From positions 62,001-126,000 of the forward strand of contig NZ_JAFHKT010000150.1 of assembly GCF_017052465.1 (NCBI RefSeq): 64,000 nucleotides of DNA, written 5' to 3'. Of this stretch, positions 26,747 to 35,704 are shown in pieces. Source of the stretch: Arthrobacter pascens. Its GTDB lineage: Bacteria; Actinomycetota; Actinomycetes; Actinomycetales; Micrococcaceae. Position 1 is the first letter of the stretch. The number at the start of each line of letters is the position of its first letter. The position numbers were made by a program, and so were the translations under genes. The notes under the pieces were generated by a model that saw only the letters and a list, made by a program, of their open reading frames with translations, searched no databases and had not been told where the DNA came from.

Positions 26747-27406
26747 GTGATGTCACCGCAGAATCCGGAAGGACCCGCCGCACTGCAGCATCCGCGGTTC
26801 GCCCGCGCGTACGCACGGGCCGTCGTCGGAATGAACCGCCGCGGCGGCGCTGAACATCGCCGCCGCCTGCTGGCGGGTCTGCAGGGCAGCGTCATCGAGG
26901 TCGGCGCCGGCGAGGGATCGTCGTTCGGGCTGTACCCCGCCGCTGTCACCGATGTTCTCGCCGTTGAGCCGGACGACTATCTGCGCGGCCTGGCCGATGT
27001 CCGGGCCAAGTCGGCGCCTGTCCCCGTCGCGGTGGTGGCGGGCTCGGCCGAGCGGATCCCGGTCCCGGACGCCAGCGCAGATGCGGTGGTCTGCAGCCTG
27101 GTGCTCTGCAGCGTCGCCGACCAGGGGGCGGCGCTCGCGGAAATCTTCCGCGTCCTCCGCCCCGGCGGAACGCTGGCGTATTACGAGCATGTCCGTTCGG
27201 ACAGCCGGCTGCTTGCCGCAGCGGAGGATGTCTTGACGCCGGTCTGGCAGCGGATGGCGGGCGGCTGCCACCCCAACCGGGACACCCTGGAAGCTGTCCG
27301 GGCCGCGGGATTCCAGGTGACGGACAACGAGCGCTTCCGTTTCGCCCCCCAGGCGCTGACGCCGCCGGTGGCGCATATCCTGGGGCACGCCACACGTCCT
27401 GACTGA
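26747..27406 (+). CDS. Class I SAM-dependent methyltransferase
   Basis: A 219-residue soluble methyltransferase of the type-11 group. Motif I is VIEVGAGEGSSFGLYP (about 46-61), motif II VLAVEPDDYL, and the later VVCSLVLCSVADQGAALAEI and LRPGGTLAYYEHVRS give the usual core strands. The GTG at 26747 follows GAGGGAG at 7-8 nt; an ATG one codon later is an alternative. It stands alone between a terminator and menC. Substrate unknown; it is not the menaquinone MenG, which is at 38253. Confidence 0.88.
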   Translation: MMSPQNPEGPAALQHPRFARAYARAVVGMNRRGGAEHRRRLLAGLQGSVIEVGAGEGSSFGLYPAAVTDVLAVEPDDYLRGLADVRAKSAPVPVAVVAGSAERIPVPDASADAVVCSLVLCSVADQGAALAEIFRVLRPGGTLAYYEHVRSDSRLLAAAEDVLTPVWQRMAGGCHPNRDTLEAVRAAGFQVTDNERFRFAPQALTPPVAHILGHATRPD

Positions 27407-27466
27407 CCCTCTGGGCGGGTTGTCCACATAGCCTAATCCCTGCCAGCTGGGCAGGGTGGGCGCCGG

Positions 27467-27472
27467 TACAGT
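27467..27472 (+). promoter_or_regulatory. -10 element of leaderless menC transcript
   Basis: TACAGT ends 6 nt before the ATG of menC, and no Shine-Dalgarno sequence is present. The hexamer is identical to that in front of the sulfite reductase gene at 44837. No good -35 is seen. Confidence 0.5.
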
Positions 27473-27478
27473 GAAGTC

Positions 27479-28492
27479 ATGCCTGCCGAACCGCCTCCCG
27501 TGGCTTCCCCGCTTCCGCCGCCGGTCGAGGAGCTACTCGCCGCCGCCCGCGTGGTGGTGCTGCCCATGCGGGTGAAGTTCCGCGGCATCCTCGAACGTGA
27601 AGCGCTGCTGCTCAAGGGCCCGGCGGGCTGGGGCGAATTCGGCCCCTTCCCGGAATACGGCGACGCGGAGGCCTCCCGCTGGCTCGCCTCCGCCATCGAG
27701 GCCGGCTGGCAGGGATTCCCTGAGCCGATCCGGACCAGCATCCCCGTCAACGCCACGGTGCCGGCCGTTCCCGCGGCGCGCGTTCCGGAAATCCTGGCCC
27801 GCTTCGGCCGCGTGGATGCGGTCAAGATCAAGGTGGCGGAACGCGGGCAGTCCCTCGACGACGACGCCGCCCGCGTTGCCGCCGTCCGCGCCGAGCTGCC
27901 GGACGCCGCCATCCGCGTGGACGCCAACGGAGGATGGCGCGTCCCGGAGGCGGTGGAGGCGCTCACCCGGCTGGCCGGGGCAGGGCTCGAATATGCCGAG
28001 CAGCCGGTGCCGGACATCGACGGCCTGTCGGAGGTGCGCCGGCAGCTGCGCCGGACGGGCGTCCCCGTGCTGATTGCGGCCGACGAAAGCGTTCGCAAGG
28101 AAGACGATCCTCTCAAGGTCGCCCGTGCCGGTGCCGCCGACCTCATCGTGGTGAAGGTGGCACCGCTTGGCGGAGTCCGGCGGGCGCTGTCCATCGTGGC
28201 CGAGGCCAGGCTGCCCGCCGTTGTGAGTTCCGCGCTGGACACCTCTGTCGGGATCCGCGCCGGGCTGGCCCTGGCGGCAGCCCTGCCGGAACTGCCCTAC
28301 GCCTGCGGGCTGGGGACCGTGTCGCTGCTCGCCGGGGACGTCACCTCTGATCCGCTGGTGCCCGACGACGGCGCCATCCGGTTGCGCGATGCCGTCGCCG
28401 ATGAGGGGCTGCTGGAGCGGTATGCCGCCCCGGCCGACAGGAAGGAGTGGTGGCTGTCCCGGCTACGGCGGGTTTACGCGGAGCTTGCGTGA
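27479..28492 (+). CDS. menC: o-Succinylbenzoate synthase
   Basis: Menaquinone pathway enzyme of the enolase superfamily that dehydrates SHCHC to o-succinylbenzoate; 337 residues. The capping domain ends near residue 95. The barrel has the catalytic lysine in DAVKIKVAERG, the metal ligands in RVDANGGWRV, YAEQPVPDIDG and AADESVRKEDD, and the second lysine in DLIVVKVAPLGG. The start is fixed by the leaderless -10 element. The stop codon lies inside a perfect 26-bp palindrome that precedes phoX. Confidence 0.95.
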   Translation: MPAEPPPVASPLPPPVEELLAAARVVVLPMRVKFRGILEREALLLKGPAGWGEFGPFPEYGDAEASRWLASAIEAGWQGFPEPIRTSIPVNATVPAVPAARVPEILARFGRVDAVKIKVAERGQSLDDDAARVAAVRAELPDAAIRVDANGGWRVPEAVEALTRLAGAGLEYAEQPVPDIDGLSEVRRQLRRTGVPVLIAADESVRKEDDPLKVARAGAADLIVVKVAPLGGVRRALSIVAEARLPAVVSSALDTSVGIRAGLALAAALPELPYACGLGTVSLLAGDVTSDPLVPDDGAIRLRDAVADEGLLERYAAPADRKEWWLSRLRRVYAELA

Positions 28493-28514
28493 ACTTACAG
28501 GCCTGTAAGTTCAC
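28489..28514. repeat. Perfect 26-bp palindrome at menC stop codon
   Basis: GTGAACTTACAGG (28489-28501) is followed directly by its exact reverse complement (28502-28514). With no loop it is a poor hairpin and more like a dimer binding site. It overlaps the menC TGA and its right arm runs into a candidate PHO box for phoX. Confidence 0.85.
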
Positions 28515-28530
28515 TGGATCTTAACCGTAG
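28509..28530 (+). promoter_or_regulatory. Candidate PHO box upstream of phoX
   Basis: Two 11-nt units, GTTCACTGGAT and CTTAACCGTAG, resemble the actinobacterial PhoP direct repeat GTTCACCnnnn (6 of 7 and 5 of 7 core matches). The second unit falls where a -35 element would sit for a -10 near 28543. PhoX genes are known PhoP targets in related bacteria; binding here is inferred. Confidence 0.5.
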
Positions 28531-28600
28531 TGACCTCTCGTCTTTAGGTGTCGCTGACAGGGTGGGCGGGACCGCATCACACCCCTTGGAAGGTCCCTCC

Positions 28601-30694
28601 ATGTCTGAAACCCCCGGGCGCAAGTTTGCCCTGCTGCCCATGCTTGGCCACACCAAAGGCAAGCGCAGCCCCGTCACCTGCGCGCTCAAGTGCGACAACG
28701 CCTGCTCGGGCGAGGTCTGCAACACCAGCTCCAACAGCTACTTCCGCGACATCGCGTCCACCACGCTGTCCCGCCGCGCCGCCCTGGGCTTCGGCGCCGC
28801 CGGTGCCCTCGCCGTCGTCCTCGGCGGCTCCCTGGCATCCTCCGAAACCGCGGTAGCCGACGGCGGCACGGGGCTTTCCGCCGCCGCCAAGAACGGCTAC
28901 GGACGCGCGGGCGCCTCCAAGCTGCAGTTCACCGCCATCCCCTCAGTTCCGGCCGACGTCGACGCCGTCACTGTGCCCGCGGGCTTTACCTGGAAGCCGG
29001 TCATCCGCTGGGGCGACCCCATCTTCAAGGACGCCCCCGCGTTCGACCTCGCCAAGCAGACTGCCGCGGCCCAGGAACGCCAGTTCGGCTACAACAATGA
29101 CTACACGGACATCCTGGAAATCCCTGGCAGCAAGGGCCGCCGCGCGGTGCTCTTCGCCAACCACGAGTACACCAACGACGCCATCATGTTCCCGCCGTCC
29201 ATGCCCGCCGCCGACGTCCGCGCCGTCAGCCAGGCAGCCCACGGGCTCTCCGTCGTCGAACTGGAGCGCACGAACAAGAGCTCGCCGTGGAAGTACGTGC
29301 AGGGCGCGAAGCTGAACCGTCGGTACCTGAACAGCACCCGCTACGAGCTCACGGGCCCTGCCGCCGGCTCCGCACTGGTCAAGACCACCGCGGACCCTGA
29401 GGGCCGCTGGATCAACGGGACGCTGGGCAACTGCGCCGGCGGCACCACGCCGTGGGGCACCATCCTGTCCGGCGAAGAGAACTTCAACGGCTACTTCGTT
29501 GCGCCCGGAACCTCCGCCGCGGACAAGCGCTACGGCCTGACCAACAAGGCCACGGCCCGCCAGTGGGAACTGGACGATCCGCGCTTCAACACCAACAACC
29601 CCGGCTACGAGAACGAGGCCAACCGCTTCGGCTGGATCGTGGAGGTCGACCCGTTCGACCCCACCTCCACCCCGAAAAAGCACTCCTCCCTGGGACGCTT
29701 CAAGCACGAGGGCGCCAACGTGATCGTGGCGAAGTCCGGGCATGTCGTGGCGTACTCCGGCGACGACGAGCGCTTCGACTACCTCTACAAGTTCGTCTCG
29801 AAGGCCAAGTACCGCGAGGGTGACCGCAAGCACAACATGACGCTCCTCTCCGAGGGTGACCTGTACGTTGCCAAGTTCACGGGTGACTCACCGGCGGCCG
29901 AGATTGACGGATCCGGCAAGGTGCCTGCCGACGGATCCTTCGACGGCAAGGGCGAATGGTTGCCCCTGGTGGTGGGCGGCAAGTCCAAGGTCGCCGGGAT
30001 GTCCGTGGAAGAGGTCCTGGTCTACACGCGACTGGCCGCGGACAAGGTCGGCCCCACCAAGATGGACCGCTGCGAGGACGTGGAGCCGAACCCGTTCACC
30101 GGCAAGGTGTACGTGGCATGCACCAACAACTCCGACCGCGGCAAGGCGGGCAAGGAAGGCGCCACGGAGATCAACCCGCGCAACGAAAACCGCGACGGCC
30201 ACATCGTCGAAATCACCGAGACCGGCGACCAGACCTCCACCAGGTTCACCTGGAACCTCCTCATGGTCTGCGGCGATCCGGCCCAGGGCGACGTCACGTA
30301 CTTCTCCGGCTTCCCGGCGGACCAGGTTTCGCCGATCTCCTGCCCGGACAACCTAGCGTTCGACTCGGTCGGCAACCTCTGGATTTCCACCGACGGGGCC
30401 CCCTCGGGCATCGGCCGCGCCGACGGCCTGTTCAAGGTCACCCTCGAAGGAGCCGAGCGTGGCCGTGTGGAGCAGTTCCTCGCGGTTCCCCGTGACGCCG
30501 AGACCTGCGGGCCGATCATCCACGACGACGAGCGCACCGTGTTCGTCTCCGTCCAGCACCCGGGCGAGGAGGGCACCTTCGAGGCGCCGAACTCCTACTT
30601 CCCGGACTACGTGCGCGCCGGTGCCCCGGTGCAGCGCGGCCAGGCCCGTGCCCCGCGCCCGTCCGTTATCCAGGTCTTCCGCGCCGACGCTTAG
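28601..30694 (+). CDS. PhoX-family alkaline phosphatase (DUF839), Tat-exported
   Basis: Secreted metal-dependent phosphatase of 697 residues that would release phosphate from organic esters outside the cell. The N-terminus has a long cytosolic stretch, then the Tat motif SRRAALGFG at about residue 58 and a hydrophobic segment to about 85. Family segments include GRRAVLFANHEYTND, TPWGTILSGEENFNGYF, FKHEGANVIVAKSGHVVAYS, VYVACTNNSDRG and the calcium/iron-ligand-rich GNLWISTDGAPSGIGRADG. The ATG at 28601 has GGAAGG eight bases upstream. A PHO-box-like site precedes it. It sits between menC and menD without obvious functional link. Confidence 0.92.
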   Translation: MSETPGRKFALLPMLGHTKGKRSPVTCALKCDNACSGEVCNTSSNSYFRDIASTTLSRRAALGFGAAGALAVVLGGSLASSETAVADGGTGLSAAAKNGYGRAGASKLQFTAIPSVPADVDAVTVPAGFTWKPVIRWGDPIFKDAPAFDLAKQTAAAQERQFGYNNDYTDILEIPGSKGRRAVLFANHEYTNDAIMFPPSMPAADVRAVSQAAHGLSVVELERTNKSSPWKYVQGAKLNRRYLNSTRYELTGPAAGSALVKTTADPEGRWINGTLGNCAGGTTPWGTILSGEENFNGYFVAPGTSAADKRYGLTNKATARQWELDDPRFNTNNPGYENEANRFGWIVEVDPFDPTSTPKKHSSLGRFKHEGANVIVAKSGHVVAYSGDDERFDYLYKFVSKAKYREGDRKHNMTLLSEGDLYVAKFTGDSPAAEIDGSGKVPADGSFDGKGEWLPLVVGGKSKVAGMSVEEVLVYTRLAADKVGPTKMDRCEDVEPNPFTGKVYVACTNNSDRGKAGKEGATEINPRNENRDGHIVEITETGDQTSTRFTWNLLMVCGDPAQGDVTYFSGFPADQVSPISCPDNLAFDSVGNLWISTDGAPSGIGRADGLFKVTLEGAERGRVEQFLAVPRDAETCGPIIHDDERTVFVSVQHPGEEGTFEAPNSYFPDYVRAGAPVQRGQARAPRPSVIQVFRADA

Positions 30695-30713
30695 AACCGA
30701 ACCCCACCGCCAA

Positions 30714-31042
30714 CCCTCCCTCACATCCCGCCGCTTTCCGCCCGCCGCTCCCTCACTTCCTGCGGGTTTGTGCCGGATCCTCCCTCACTTCCTGCGGGGT
30801 TGTGCCGGATCCTCCCTCACTTCCTGCGGGGTTGTGCCTGACGCTCTCTCACTTTCTGTCCCGACAGGAAGTGAGGGAGCGTTTGGGTTGGGGCGGCGGG
30901 ATGTGAGGGGGCGTTTGGGTGGGGGCGGCGGGATGTGAGGGGGCGTTTGGGTGGGGGCGGCGGGATGTGAGGGGGCGTTTGGGTGGGGGCGGCGGGATGT
31001 GAGGGGGCGTCGGGGTGGGGGCGGCGGGACGTGCGGGAGGGT
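30714..31042. repeat. Inverted pair of 32-bp tandem arrays (array B)
   Basis: The left half reads CCTCCCTCAC-type units with TCAC at 30721, 30753, 30785, 30817 and 30849; the right half reads GTGAGGG-type units at 30871, 30903, 30935, 30967, 30999 and 31031. All spacings are exactly 32 bp. The halves are opposite in orientation and meet in a near-perfect palindrome (CTCACTTTCTGTC-CC-GACAGGAAGTGAG, about 30847-30876). The right-hand units end in GGCGGGAT, like array A at 9241-9400. It fills the phoX-menD gap. Confidence 0.9.
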
Positions 31043-31052
31043 TGGTTGGTGG

Positions 31053-31058
31053 CAGACT
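31053..31058 (+). promoter_or_regulatory. Candidate -10 element of leaderless menD transcript
   Basis: CAGACT ends 6 nt before the GTG at 31065, matching the spacing of the other leaderless starts, with a C in place of the first T. It lies right after the last repeat unit of array B. Confidence 0.35.
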
Positions 31059-31064
31059 TGTTCG

Positions 31065-32849
31065 GTGACCTCCGAGGACCAGACCGAGCCTTCCGCCCCT
31101 GCTATCCACGCCTTTTCAGGCTCCGTGCCCGTTCATGCGCGCGCTGATCCGGAGCGCATGCTGACGTCGATGGCGGCCGCTCGCATCGCCGTTTCCGGGC
31201 TGCTCGCTGGCGGCGTCCGGTATGTAGTGGTGTCGCCCGGGTCGCGGTCCGCCCCCATGGCCTACGCACTGGCTGAGGCCTCGGCGGCGGGCCGGGTGGA
31301 GCTGCTGGTCCGGATCGACGAGCGTTCTGCCGGCTTCACGGCCTTGGGCCTGGCCCTGGTGACCGGCGCTCCGGCGGCCGTCCTGACCACGTCGGGGACC
31401 GCCGTCGGGAATCTCCTGCCGGCCGTTATGGAAGCCAACCATGCCGCCGTCCCGCTCGTGGTGCTCTCCGCCGACCGTCCCGAGGAGCTGCGCGGAACTG
31501 GCGCGAACCAGACCACCGTCCAGCTGGACCTGTTCGGCGAGCACGTGCGCTTCGCCGTCGACGTCCCTGCCGGTGACAGCCCGCAGCGCGCCGTCGAAAC
31601 GGCGCTCGCCGCCGCCACCGGGGCCTTCGAGGACACGCCGCCCGGGCCCGTGCAGCTCAACCTGGCGTTCCGCGACCCGCTGGTTCCCGAGGCGGGGGAG
31701 CGGCTGCCGGAGCAGCGCGGCCACGGCACGTTCCGCATCGGCACCGAGCCGCTCACCATGTCCCTGACGCACACGACGGCGGACCTGCCGGAGCGGCGGA
31801 CCGTGGTGCTCGCGGGGCACGACGCCGGTCCCGTTGCGGAGGCGTTCGCCCGGGCCCACGGCCTGCCGCTGCTGGCCGAGCCGTCGTCGAACTCGCGGTT
31901 CGGCCCGAACGCCGTGGGCCCCTACCGGCTGCTGCTGGAGCACTTCGGCCCTGACGCTGCGCAGCCGATCGAGCGCGCGGTGGTGTTCGGGCGCCCCACC
32001 CTGTCGCGGCCGGTCTCGGCGCTGCTGGCCCGGGCGGACGTTGCCACCGCACTGTACGAGCCCGTACCGGTGGCCTGGCACGAGCCCGGCCGCCGCCGCG
32101 AAACACCCGTGGCCAGCCTGACGGAGCTCGCCGAGTTCGCCGGCCGGGGCTCCTCGGGGTGGCTCGACGCGTGGCTGCTCGCCGGTGCCGCGGCGCAGCA
32201 CGCGGTCGACGGCGTGCTCTCCGACCACGACGCCGCGACCGGCCCGTCGGTGGGAGCCCTCATCTGGAAGCACTCCCGCGGCCAGCTGGTCCTCGGGTCC
32301 TCCAACGGCATCCGCGACGTGGACCTCGCCGGCCAGCCCGCCGCCGAACCGACCGCCACCGTGTTCGCAAACCGTGGCCTCGCCGGGATCGACGGCACCA
32401 TCTCCACAGCAACCGGCATCGCCCTCGGCGGCCACCAGGAAACCACCCTGCTGCTGGGCGACGTCACCTTCCTGCACGACGCCGGCGGCCTCCTCCTCGG
32501 GGCCGGCGAAGACCAGCCGCAGCTGCGCATTGTGGTCCTCAATGACTCCGGCGGGGCGATTTTCAACCTTCTGGAACACGGCGCGGTGGCTGAGGGAGGC
32601 GGCTACGGAGACGCCGTCGAACGGCTCTTCGGCACCCCCCACTCAGTGGACATCGCGGCACTCGCCGCAGCGTACGGCGTCGGGCATTGCACGGTAAGTA
32701 CGACGGCGGGACTCGCCGAAGCTCTCACCGCACCCTTCGCGGCCCGCACCATCATTGAGGTCCGCACGGACCGGCAGGGGCTCCGGACCCTGCACCGGCG
32801 GATCAGGTCGGCGGTAAGCGCGGCCGTGGCAGGGGTCCTGGCCGAGTAG
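31065..32849 (+). CDS. menD: SEPHCHC synthase
   Basis: Thiamine-diphosphate enzyme joining isochorismate and 2-oxoglutarate in menaquinone synthesis; 594 residues. It shows RYVVVSPGSRSAPMAYAL (about 45-62), RIDERSAGFTALGLA with the conserved glutamate, TTSGTAVGNLLPAV, and ADRPEELRGTGANQT. The ThDP-binding C-terminal domain has LLLGDVTFLHDAGGLL and LNDSGGAIFNLLEHG. The GTG at 31065 is chosen because earlier in-frame codons lie inside the repeat array. No Shine-Dalgarno is seen, consistent with a leaderless mRNA. Confidence 0.94.
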   Translation: MTSEDQTEPSAPAIHAFSGSVPVHARADPERMLTSMAAARIAVSGLLAGGVRYVVVSPGSRSAPMAYALAEASAAGRVELLVRIDERSAGFTALGLALVTGAPAAVLTTSGTAVGNLLPAVMEANHAAVPLVVLSADRPEELRGTGANQTTVQLDLFGEHVRFAVDVPAGDSPQRAVETALAAATGAFEDTPPGPVQLNLAFRDPLVPEAGERLPEQRGHGTFRIGTEPLTMSLTHTTADLPERRTVVLAGHDAGPVAEAFARAHGLPLLAEPSSNSRFGPNAVGPYRLLLEHFGPDAAQPIERAVVFGRPTLSRPVSALLARADVATALYEPVPVAWHEPGRRRETPVASLTELAEFAGRGSSGWLDAWLLAGAAAQHAVDGVLSDHDAATGPSVGALIWKHSRGQLVLGSSNGIRDVDLAGQPAAEPTATVFANRGLAGIDGTISTATGIALGGHQETTLLLGDVTFLHDAGGLLLGAGEDQPQLRIVVLNDSGGAIFNLLEHGAVAEGGGYGDAVERLFGTPHSVDIAALAAAYGVGHCTVSTTAGLAEALTAPFAARTIIEVRTDRQGLRTLHRRIRSAVSAAVAGVLAE

Positions 32850-33033
32850 CGGGGCCGCCTTGTCGATTGCCTGGCGCTGCGCAAACTTCCTCCCGCTACT
32901 GGAATTCCGTGCGCGTGGGGTAGTTTCCGCGTCGCTGGCGCCGGGGCGAGTCATCAGGGGGCCCGCCCGGGATATCCACATGGTGCTCTTGGCCCCTGTC
33001 ATGGGGATACCGTGACCTGCGAGTCTACGAACC

Positions 33034-33987
33034 ATGACGGACTTACCACGGCTGATCCTCGCACGAGACCACGTTCAGCAGGGATTGACGCCGAATATGC
33101 TCGCCCGCCGATGCCGTTCGGGCGCGCTCGTCCGGCTCCGTCACGGAGTCTATGTGGATGGGGAAGCTTGGAACGAGCTCACAGCATGGGAGCAGTACCG
33201 GCTGCGCGTCCAGGCAGCGGCGGAAACGTTCTCTGCACCTACGGTGTTCGCCACGCATTCGGCGGCCAGCGTCTGGGGCGTTCCGACCATCGGTTTTCGC
33301 CAACCTGTGCATGCACTAACGTTTCAGAACGACGGCGGCCGGTCGCGGGCAGGGGTCCGCAGGCATTATGCCGACCCTGCTGGCGTCAAGGCGTTTTGTC
33401 ATGACGGGCTTTTGGTGACCGGCCGGGTGCGCACCGTCCTGGATCTCGCGGCTTTCACACCCTTCGCGGAAGCCATCGTTCCGCTGGACCATGTGCTGCG
33501 ACCGGACCGGGCCAGGGGGCTGCCGGCGCTTTCCAAGGAGCAGCTGCTGGCCGGAATCGAAGGGAACTACACCGCGGCAGCAACCCACCGCATCGTCGTC
33601 GCCGTCGAGTTCGCCGATGCTCTGTCTGCCTCGGCGGGGGAGTCCTTCAGCAGAGCCCTCATGTGCGCAGCAGGATTTGAAGCGCCGGCCCTGCAGCACG
33701 AAATCCGCGATGACCGGGGTTTGGTTGGCTACTCCGACTATTACTGGCACAGTGTCCGTGTCGTCGGGGAGTTCGACGGAGTGGACAAATACCTGAAGCC
33801 GGAATATCTGAAGGGCAGAAGTGCGTCGCAGGCAGTGATCGACGAGAAGTACCGTGAGGACCGGATCCGTGCCACCGGTCGCACCGTGGTCCGCTGGGTC
33901 TGGGCAGACCTGATGACGCCGGAACGGCTGGAACGGAAGCTGGCGACGGCGGGTGTGCCCCGCCGGCGTGCGCGGTCAACGCGCTGA
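33034..33987 (+). CDS. AbiEi-like N-terminal / DUF559-type nuclease-fold protein (copy 1)
   Basis: A 317-residue protein of the group often annotated as type IV toxin-antitoxin AbiEi-family. The N-terminal third has the winged-helix signature QGLTPNMLARRCRSGALVRLRHGVYV. The C-terminal third looks like a Vsr/DUF559 restriction-endonuclease fold: GESFSRAL, YSDYYW, EFDGVDKY and RTVVRWVWADLM supply an E-D-ExK-like pattern. No AbiEii-like toxin is next to it, so an antitoxin role is unsupported; a stand-alone nuclease or regulator is possible. It shares this layout with the protein at 41818-42657. A 25-bp-arm inverted repeat follows its stop. Confidence 0.7.
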   Translation: MTDLPRLILARDHVQQGLTPNMLARRCRSGALVRLRHGVYVDGEAWNELTAWEQYRLRVQAAAETFSAPTVFATHSAASVWGVPTIGFRQPVHALTFQNDGGRSRAGVRRHYADPAGVKAFCHDGLLVTGRVRTVLDLAAFTPFAEAIVPLDHVLRPDRARGLPALSKEQLLAGIEGNYTAAATHRIVVAVEFADALSASAGESFSRALMCAAGFEAPALQHEIRDDRGLVGYSDYYWHSVRVVGEFDGVDKYLKPEYLKGRSASQAVIDEKYREDRIRATGRTVVRWVWADLMTPERLERKLATAGVPRRRARSTR

Positions 33988-34008
33988 GCGATGCGCAAAT
34001 TGCCCCGT

Positions 34009-34066
34009 GACGCGCAAATGCCCCGTCGCTACCGGAATTCAGGTAGCGACGGGGCATTTGCGCGTC
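34009..34066. repeat. Perfect 25-bp-arm inverted repeat between convergent genes
   Basis: The arm GACGCGCAAATGCCCCGTCG plus CTACC (34009-34033) pairs exactly with 34042-34066 around an 8-nt loop containing GAATTC. A partial direct copy of the arm (ATGCGCAAATTGCCCCGTGA) precedes it at 33991-34010. It could terminate both convergent genes, but no U-run follows and the arm is much longer than needed. Confidence 0.9.
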
Positions 34067-34090
34067 GCCAGACGGGAAGGGCGCCGGTGC

Positions 34091-34894
34091 CTACTCCGAG
34101 ATCTCGATGTGCGTCGGGTCCAGCACGCGCTTGAGAAACTCCTTGGTGCGGCCCTGGGTCGGGGCGCTGATGACCTGCTCAGCCACGCCTTCCTCCACCA
34201 CCACGCCGCCGTCCATGAAGACCACGCGGTCCGCCACTTCGCGGGCGAAGCCCATCTCGTGCGTGACCACCAGCATGGTCATGCCTTCCTTGGCCAGGTT
34301 CCGCATGACGGAGAGCACGTCGCCCACGGTTTCGGGGTCCAGGGCCGAGGTGGGCTCGTCGAACAGCATCAGCTCCGGGTCCATACTCAGCGCCCGGGCG
34401 ATCGCCACGCGCTGCTGCTGGCCGCCGGACAGCTGGTCCGGGTAGCGGTCGGCGAGGTGCCCCAGCCCCACGCGCTCAAGGTTGGCGTGCGCCACCTTGT
34501 CCGCCTCGGACTGGGAGCGCTTGAGCACCTTGGTCTGCGCCACGGTGCAGTTCCGCAGCGCGCTCAGGTGCGGGAAGAGGTTGAACTGCTGGAACACCAT
34601 GCCCACCTTGCGGCGCATCCGGTCGATGTCCACATCGGGGTCCGTGGCGTCGAAACCGCCCACGTGGATGGTGCCCTCGTTGGGCTGTTCCAGGAGATTC
34701 ACGCAGCGCAGGAGGGTGGATTTGCCGGAGCCGGACGGGCCGATCAGGCAGACGACCTCTCCAGGCGACACGTTCAGGCTGATGCCCTTGAGGACCTCGT
34801 TGGTCCCGTAGGACTTGCGCAGGTTCTGGATGGACACACCGGCGGCGTTGAGGGAACCGGTGTGATTGCGGGAGTTGGTGACGACGTCGTTCAT
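34091..34894 (-). CDS. Polar amino-acid ABC transporter, ATP-binding protein
   Basis: Energy subunit of 267 residues, GlnQ/HisP family. Walker A GPSGSGKST (about 53-61), Q-loop MVFQQFNLFPHL, signature LSGGQQQRVAIARAL, Walker B LMLFDEPTSALD and H-loop VVTHEMGFA are all present. It is the third gene of an SBP-permease-ATPase operon on the minus strand, with a 12-nt gap from the permease. Likely substrate is a polar amino acid such as glutamine, glutamate or cystine. Confidence 0.94.
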   Translation of the reverse strand: MNDVVTNSRNHTGSLNAAGVSIQNLRKSYGTNEVLKGISLNVSPGEVVCLIGPSGSGKSTLLRCVNLLEQPNEGTIHVGGFDATDPDVDIDRMRRKVGMVFQQFNLFPHLSALRNCTVAQTKVLKRSQSEADKVAHANLERVGLGHLADRYPDQLSGGQQQRVAIARALSMDPELMLFDEPTSALDPETVGDVLSVMRNLAKEGMTMLVVTHEMGFAREVADRVVFMDGGVVVEEGVAEQVISAPTQGRTKEFLKRVLDPTHIEISE

Positions 34895-34906
34895 TAGCTT
34901 CTCTGC

Positions 34907-35704
34907 CTATCGCTTGGTCCGCGCGGAGCGGCTCTCGAACTTCCGGGCCAGGAGGCTCAGCGGGATGGTGATCACCAGGTAGAACGCGCCGGCCACCAGA
35001 AGCGGCGTAAGGCCCGCGCCCAGGCTGGAGATGCCGTCACGGCCGAACTTGGTGAGGTCGTACTGCGAGGCGGTCAGGCCCAGCACGTAGATCAGCGACG
35101 AGTCCTTGGTCAGCAGGATGACCTCGTTGGTCAGCGGCGGCAGGACGATCTTGAAGGCCTGCGGGATCACGATGGTAACCATGGCCCGCCACTGGGGCAT
35201 GCCCAGAGAACGCGCAGCCTCCATCTGTCCCCGTGGTACTGCCTGCAGGCCGGCGCGGAGGGTTTCGGCGATGTATGCCGCGGCGACCATGCCGAGGGAA
35301 ACCATCACCACGACGGTCACGTTCCACGAAACCCCGAAGGCCAGCGGAACGCCGTAGCCGAACGCGATGAACACCAGCAGGGCCGGGATGCCGCGGAAAA
35401 ATTCGATGTAGCCGGTGGCGATCCAGCGGTAAAGCGGGAAGCTGGAGAGCTTCATGAGGGCCAGCAGCAGGCCGCCGGACAGGCCCAAGATGAATCCGAG
35501 AAAGGTATAGATCAGGGTGTTCTTCAGGCCCGAGATGAAGATATCCGGGAACAACGGTCCGATCTTGCCGAAGTTGAAGACGCTGTTGCCGACGGCCCTC
35601 CAGTCGGTGGCCAGGATCAGCGCGGCCGTGGCCACAACAAAGATTCCGGCCTGGACATACAGGCTTACTCTGGCTCGCTGACGTGCGGTCATTGTCATTG
35701 CCAT
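34907..35704 (-). CDS. Polar amino-acid ABC transporter, permease
   Basis: Membrane subunit of 265 residues, HisM/GlnP family. Five or so helices are visible; the EAA loop AYIAETLRAGLQAVPRGQMEAARSLG (about 147-172) matches amino-acid importers. The N-terminus MAMTMTARQ offers several close ATGs. A 97-nt gap separates it from the binding-protein gene upstream. Only one permease gene is present, so the channel is probably a homodimer. Confidence 0.93.
   Translation of the reverse strand: MAMTMTARQRARVSLYVQAGIFVVATAALILATDWRAVGNSVFNFGKIGPLFPDIFISGLKNTLIYTFLGFILGLSGGLLLALMKLSSFPLYRWIATGYIEFFRGIPALLVFIAFGYGVPLAFGVSWNVTVVVMVSLGMVAAAYIAETLRAGLQAVPRGQMEAARSLGMPQWRAMVTIVIPQAFKIVLPPLTNEVILLTKDSSLIYVLGLTASQYDLTKFGRDGISSLGAGLTPLLVAGAFYLVITIPLSLLARKFESRSARTKR

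Noticed and set aside
33034..33987. Complete type IV toxin-antitoxin pair
   Set aside because: No AbiEii-like nucleotidyltransferase gene lies on either side.
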